Shown here one piece after another: positions 5,867-7,436 of a stretch of DNA of 7,436 nucleotides; the stretch's first letter is position 1; the number at the start of each line of letters is the position of its first letter. This DNA is from an uncultured Lachnospiraceae bacterium (GTDB lineage: Bacteria > Bacillota_A > Clostridia > Lachnospirales > Lachnospiraceae): contig CAJUMT010000172.1 in assembly GCA_910587495.1 (NCBI GenBank), forward strand, positions 1-7,436, in the 5' to 3' direction. Under the pieces are notes generated by a model, which had not been told where the DNA came from, did no database searches, and saw only the letters and a list, made by a program, of their open reading frames with translations. The position numbers and the translations under genes are program-made.

Positions 5867-6814
5867 ATGGGCGACATAGAAATCGCATATCAGAATAAGG
5901 ATATCACCAGCAAAGTGCTGGCAGAACATTTTAAGGGCAAGACTTTTAGCGTTTACGGGTTGGATCTTCCGGAGATCAGACAAGTACTTCCGACCAATCT
6001 CCCGGCGGTGAAGGCCAATGAACTCCGTCTGGATAACCTGTTTGAGCTGGCGGATGGAACCGTAGCGATCGTAGACTATGAAAGCGATTACGAAGAAGCG
6101 GATAAGGTAAAGTACCTGAATTATCTGACCGGGATAGCCAACCGGTACCTGCAGGAAAAGAAAGAATGTCCGATCCTGCGGATGATCGTGATCTATACAG
6201 GCGATATTACCAGAAAGCAGGTCACTGCGGAATATAATATCGGCGCGTTGAAACTGATGGTGGAACCGGCATTTCTTTCAGAGCTGCCTTCGGAAGAGAT
6301 TTATCAGCATCTGAAAAGAAAAGTAGAACAGAACGAGCGGCTGGAAGATGAAGAGCTGATGGAGTTTATTATACTTCCTTTGTCGTACCGGAAAAAAGAA
6401 GAGAAGCAGGAAAAGATCCGTCAGGCAGTCGGGCTTGCAGTCCAGATCAAGGACAGGAACCAGCAGTTATTTACACTGTCAGGCATTCTGGCATTTACAG
6501 ATAAACTGATTGACAAGGAGACAGCGAATCAAATAAGGAGGGTAATTGAAATGACGCAGGTAGCACAGATTTTTGAAGAAGAGAAACGGCAGGCAATACA
6601 GGCATTAGAGAAGGAGAAACAGCAGGCATTGACGCAGGTAGTAAAGGAAACTGAACAAAAGACTGCCAAAAGTAATTCCAGACAGATAGTGAGTCTGATG
6701 ATTAAAAAAGGTTATCCGACAGAGGAAATCATATCTGTGGTGCCAAATTACTCATTGAATGAGGTGGAAGCGCTAAAAACGGAAATTTTAAAAGCCGAAA
6801 AAATAAATAGCTAA
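5867..6814 (+). CDS. Divergent Rpn-like PD-(D/E)XK protein with atypical active site
   Basis: This 315-residue protein looks like a distant Rpn relative. The core reads N-E-L-R-L-D-N-L (Asp56), a short hairpin with A-D-G-T, then V-D-Y-E-S (Asp70, Glu72), followed by K-V-K-Y-L-N-Y-L. The last segment fills the place of the family's conserved helix. Aligned by eye with the upstream gene, E-x-Q has become D-x-E, so nuclease activity is plausible but not certain. Residues about 140-225 are helical. From 229 on there is a coiled coil rich in Glu, Lys and Gln (236-270) and then a C-terminal module with I-V-S-L-M-I-K-K-G-Y-P-T-E-E-I-I, comparable with the end of the upstream protein. A very strong internal ribosome binding site precedes Met229. 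It follows the first Rpn-like gene by 160 bp, and no clear own promoter was found. Confidence 0.82.
   Translation: MGDIEIAYQNKDITSKVLAEHFKGKTFSVYGLDLPEIRQVLPTNLPAVKANELRLDNLFELADGTVAIVDYESDYEEADKVKYLNYLTGIANRYLQEKKECPILRMIVIYTGDITRKQVTAEYNIGALKLMVEPAFLSELPSEEIYQHLKRKVEQNERLEDEELMEFIILPLSYRKKEEKQEKIRQAVGLAVQIKDRNQQLFTLSGILAFTDKLIDKETANQIRRVIEMTQVAQIFEEEKRQAIQALEKEKQQALTQVVKETEQKTAKSNSRQIVSLMIKKGYPTEEIISVVPNYSLNEVEALKTEILKAEKINS
6535..6541 (+). promoter_or_regulatory. Internal Shine-Dalgarno inside the second Rpn-like gene
   Basis: AAGGAGG, within an eight-base TAAGGAGG match to the 16S rRNA 3' end, lies 9 nt before an in-frame ATG at 6551. It is stronger than the gene's own site at 5854-5860. 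A TTGACA hexamer stands upstream at 6510-6515, but no acceptable -10 follows at 16-18 bp, so a dedicated internal promoter is not supported. Confidence 0.7.
6551..6814 (+). CDS. Candidate intragenic C-terminal protein (possible antitoxin) of the second Rpn-like gene
   Basis: This in-frame internal ORF begins at Met229 of the long protein and shares its stop, giving 87 residues: M-T-Q-V-A-Q-I-F-E-E-E-K at the start, a coiled coil for about 35 residues, then the small helical module. Support is a near-perfect ribosome binding site at proper spacing, and the start lies exactly at a domain boundary, after the nuclease and linker regions. In E. coli Rpn systems a protein translated from an internal start corresponds to the C-terminal domain and inhibits the toxic nuclease by binding it. 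By analogy this could be a self-contained toxin-antitoxin or defence unit in a single gene. That role is inference; translation from this site needs experimental proof. Confidence 0.55.
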   Translation: MTQVAQIFEEEKRQAIQALEKEKQQALTQVVKETEQKTAKSNSRQIVSLMIKKGYPTEEIISVVPNYSLNEVEALKTEILKAEKINS

Positions 6815-6848
6815 TTTGGCTGGAATAGCTATTATAATATGTTTATAT

Positions 6849-6879
6849 TGAGCAGGTGAGGTTTTCTCTCCCCTGCTCA
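6849..6879. terminator. Hairpin between the convergent Rpn-like and excisionase genes
   Basis: TGAGCAGG (6849-6856) and CCTGCTCA (6872-6879) form a perfect 8-bp stem with a 15-nt loop that can pair further (GAG with CTC). It stands 34 bp after the Rpn-like stop and 100 bp after the end of the minus-strand excisionase, the usual place for a shared terminator. Neither strand shows a T run after it, so classical intrinsic termination is doubtful. A second stem, TTGCCAT/ATGGCAA (6885-6891 with 6904-6910), follows. Nothing else is recognised between 6815 and 6978. Confidence 0.45.
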
Positions 6880-6978
6880 TAGGTTTGCCATAGAGTGAAT
6901 GGAATGGCAACGGATATAGTTTATAGCTGGATTTGGCCTTTGGCAAAAATTTGTGGAATGACAGAGTTTTTACAGATA

Positions 6979-7170
6979 TTACGATTTCCCGTCCAGCCAT
7001 TCAAAAAAAGATTTTGTGTGGATTCGGTACCCACCTGGGATTTTTATTACCCGGAACGGGCAGTCTTTGGAAAACAGACGGTAGACGGTTTTATTGCCTA
7101 CCTTCAATATGGTTTGAATTTCTCTGGCTGTAAGGACTTCGGTTTCCCGATATTTTTTAAAATCCTGCAT
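6979..7170 (-). CDS. xis: Excisionase-like winged-helix DNA-binding protein
   Basis: This 63-residue protein on the minus strand has the excisionase/MerR-like small winged-helix pattern. L-T-A-R-E-I-Q-T-I-L-K-V-G-N-K-T-V-Y-R-L (13-32) is the helix-turn-helix, followed by a wing with P-G-G-Y-R-I (45-50) and the closing helix S-F-F-E-W-L (54-59). Proteins of this type bend DNA at attachment sites and bias the tyrosine integrase towards excision. AGGAGG (complement of 7178-7183) lies 7 nt before its ATG. It sits about 210 bp from the tRNA-derived attachment site, which fits the role. No integrase gene or remnant follows it in the 164 bp before the Rpn-like stop, which is unusual because xis normally precedes int. 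It could instead be a regulator of the same fold. Confidence 0.87.
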   Translation of the reverse strand: MQDFKKYRETEVLTAREIQTILKVGNKTVYRLFSKDCPFRVIKIPGGYRIHTKSFFEWLDGKS

Positions 7171-7230
7171 AATAATGCCTCCTGTATATATGTGATAATT
7201 TTAACTTCATCCACGCCTGAAAATATAGTT

Positions 7231-7254
7231 TGCTCTACAAAATGCTCTACAAAA
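7231..7254. repeat. Tandem 12-bp direct repeat, possible Xis/Int arm sites
   Basis: TGCTCTACAAAA occurs twice back to back (7231-7242, 7243-7254), each preceded by or followed by T/TG so that the repeat looks slightly extended. It lies 60 bp upstream of the excisionase start and about 130 bp from the tRNA fragment. Short direct repeats in such a position are typical binding sites of tyrosine integrases (arm-type) or excisionases. A role in autoregulating xis is equally possible. Confidence 0.6.
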
Positions 7255-7334
7255 TGGACATAAAAATAAAAATTTAGTATTAAAGAAATTCGTTGTATGA
7301 CTTTGAAAAAGTCTTGAAAATAAGGGATTTTTCG

Positions 7335-7369
7335 GCATTTTTTGAAAATTTTCAACCCCTAAAAAATGC
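7335..7369. repeat. Nested inverted repeat next to the attachment site
   Basis: GCATTTTTT (7335-7343) and AAAAAATGC (7361-7369) are perfect 9-bp inverted copies. Between them is a perfect 10-bp palindrome GAAAATTTTC (7344-7353). The structure ends 13 bp before the tRNA-derived segment. A weaker GACTT/AAGTC pair lies nearby (7299-7313). AT-rich palindromes here may be bound by recombination or host proteins; an RNA role is less likely. Apart from these repeats I see no gene between 7171 and 7381. Confidence 0.5.
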
Positions 7370-7381
7370 GTACGATTTTTT

Positions 7382-7423
7382 TTCGGGACGCAGAGGTCGC
7401 AGGTTCAAATCCTGTCGCATCGA
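7382..7423 (+). tRNA. 3' fragment of a tRNA-Pro gene: probable attachment site (att) at the element/chromosome junction
   Basis: The 42 bases fit tRNA positions 32-73: anticodon loop TTCGGGA (7382-7388), 3' anticodon stem CGCAG, variable loop AGGTC, T stem GCAGG (7399-7403) with loop TTCAAAT and partner CCTGT (one G-U pair), acceptor strand CGCATCG (7416-7422) and discriminator A (7423). CCA is not encoded. G35-G36 followed by G37, a terminal G72 that requires C1, and A73 are the combination found in tRNA-Pro; base 34 reads C (CGG) but may belong to the junction. The 5' half is missing: T-rich, non-tRNA sequence precedes the loop. This is therefore not a functional gene but the copy left at one end when an element integrated at the anticodon-loop region. 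Chromosomal flank should begin at 7424. Confidence 0.78.
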
Positions 7424-7436
7424 CTCCTTGGCAGGG

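Noticed and set aside
4858..6814. Reading the Rpn-like pair as an insertion sequence because of the 'transposase' family label
   Set aside because: No terminal inverted repeats or target duplication were seen around the genes, and the PD-(D/E)XK fold is that of Rpn nucleases rather than a DDE or HUH transposase.
6816..6838. TATAAT just after the second Rpn-like gene, considered as a promoter
   Set aside because: There is no -35 at 16-18 bp on either strand. The hexamer overlaps a 10-bp AATAGCTATT palindrome and is probably chance in AT-rich DNA.
6788..7000. Minus-strand ORF after xis considered as an integrase N-terminus
   Set aside because: It has no integrase-like arm-binding or SAM-like features, overlaps the end of xis and the Rpn-like gene, and no catalytic region can follow because the convergent Rpn-like gene occupies that DNA.
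7231..7254. Tandem repeats considered as a CRISPR array
   Set aside because: There are only two 12-bp units with no spacer between them.
6895..7263. Plus-strand ORF of 122 codons over the excisionase
   Set aside because: It is antisense to the excisionase gene, which has a strong ribosome binding site and a clear helix-turn-helix. The ORF's product has irregular composition and no ribosome binding site.
7104..7355. Minus-strand ORF of 83 codons upstream of the excisionase
   Set aside because: It overlaps the excisionase start, covers AT-rich repeats (the 12-bp tandem repeat reads as E-H-F-V twice) and shows no domain.

Overview
The window looks like the right-hand end of an integrated mobile element (an integrative conjugative element or prophage-like island) in a Clostridia genome, most likely of the Lachnospiraceae type. 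This rests on the gene families seen (DUF932, mobile-element RadC, YqaJ nuclease, RecT and especially DUF5688), strong AGGAGG-type ribosome binding sites, and a tRNA 3' end without an encoded CCA. The organism call is inference from family knowledge; no search was run.

Layout. Positions 2-4292 hold a left-to-right set of DNA-metabolism genes: the C-terminal end of a DUF932 protein, a RadC-like JAMM-domain protein, a YqaJ/lambda-exonuclease-type nuclease, a small unknown helical protein, a RecT-type annealing protein and a DUF5688 protein. The exonuclease and RecT form a RecET/Red-like single-strand-annealing pair. Terminator-like hairpins at 2339-2395 and 4323-4355 divide the set into transcriptional blocks. 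A small CxxC zinc-ribbon protein of unknown role follows at 4387-4767, then another probable terminator.

Positions 4805-6814 are a separate cargo unit. A near-consensus sigma-A promoter (TTGATT, 17 bp, TATAAT) drives the first of two tandem, divergent PD-(D/E)XK proteins of the Rpn (recombination-promoting nuclease / 'putative transposase') superfamily. In the second gene the coding sequence contains an almost perfect internal Shine-Dalgarno (TAAGGAGG) correctly placed before an in-frame ATG, which would give a separate 87-residue C-terminal protein. The first gene has a similar but weaker internal start ahead of the equivalent C-terminal segment. This matches the arrangement known for E. coli Rpn proteins, where an internally translated C-terminal product restrains the toxic full-length nuclease. 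It is the most interesting observation here.

Positions 6815-7436 are the element end. They hold a minus-strand excisionase-like winged-helix gene with a very good ribosome binding site but no integrase beside it, a tandem 12-bp direct repeat, a nested inverted repeat, and finally the 3' part of a tRNA gene from the anticodon loop to the discriminator base. G35-G36-G37, G72 (implying C1) and A73 point to tRNA-Pro. Only the 3' part is present, joined to non-tRNA sequence, so I read it as the attachment-site copy at the element/chromosome junction, with chromosome beginning at about 7424. The intact tRNA, and perhaps the integrase, would lie to the left outside the window.
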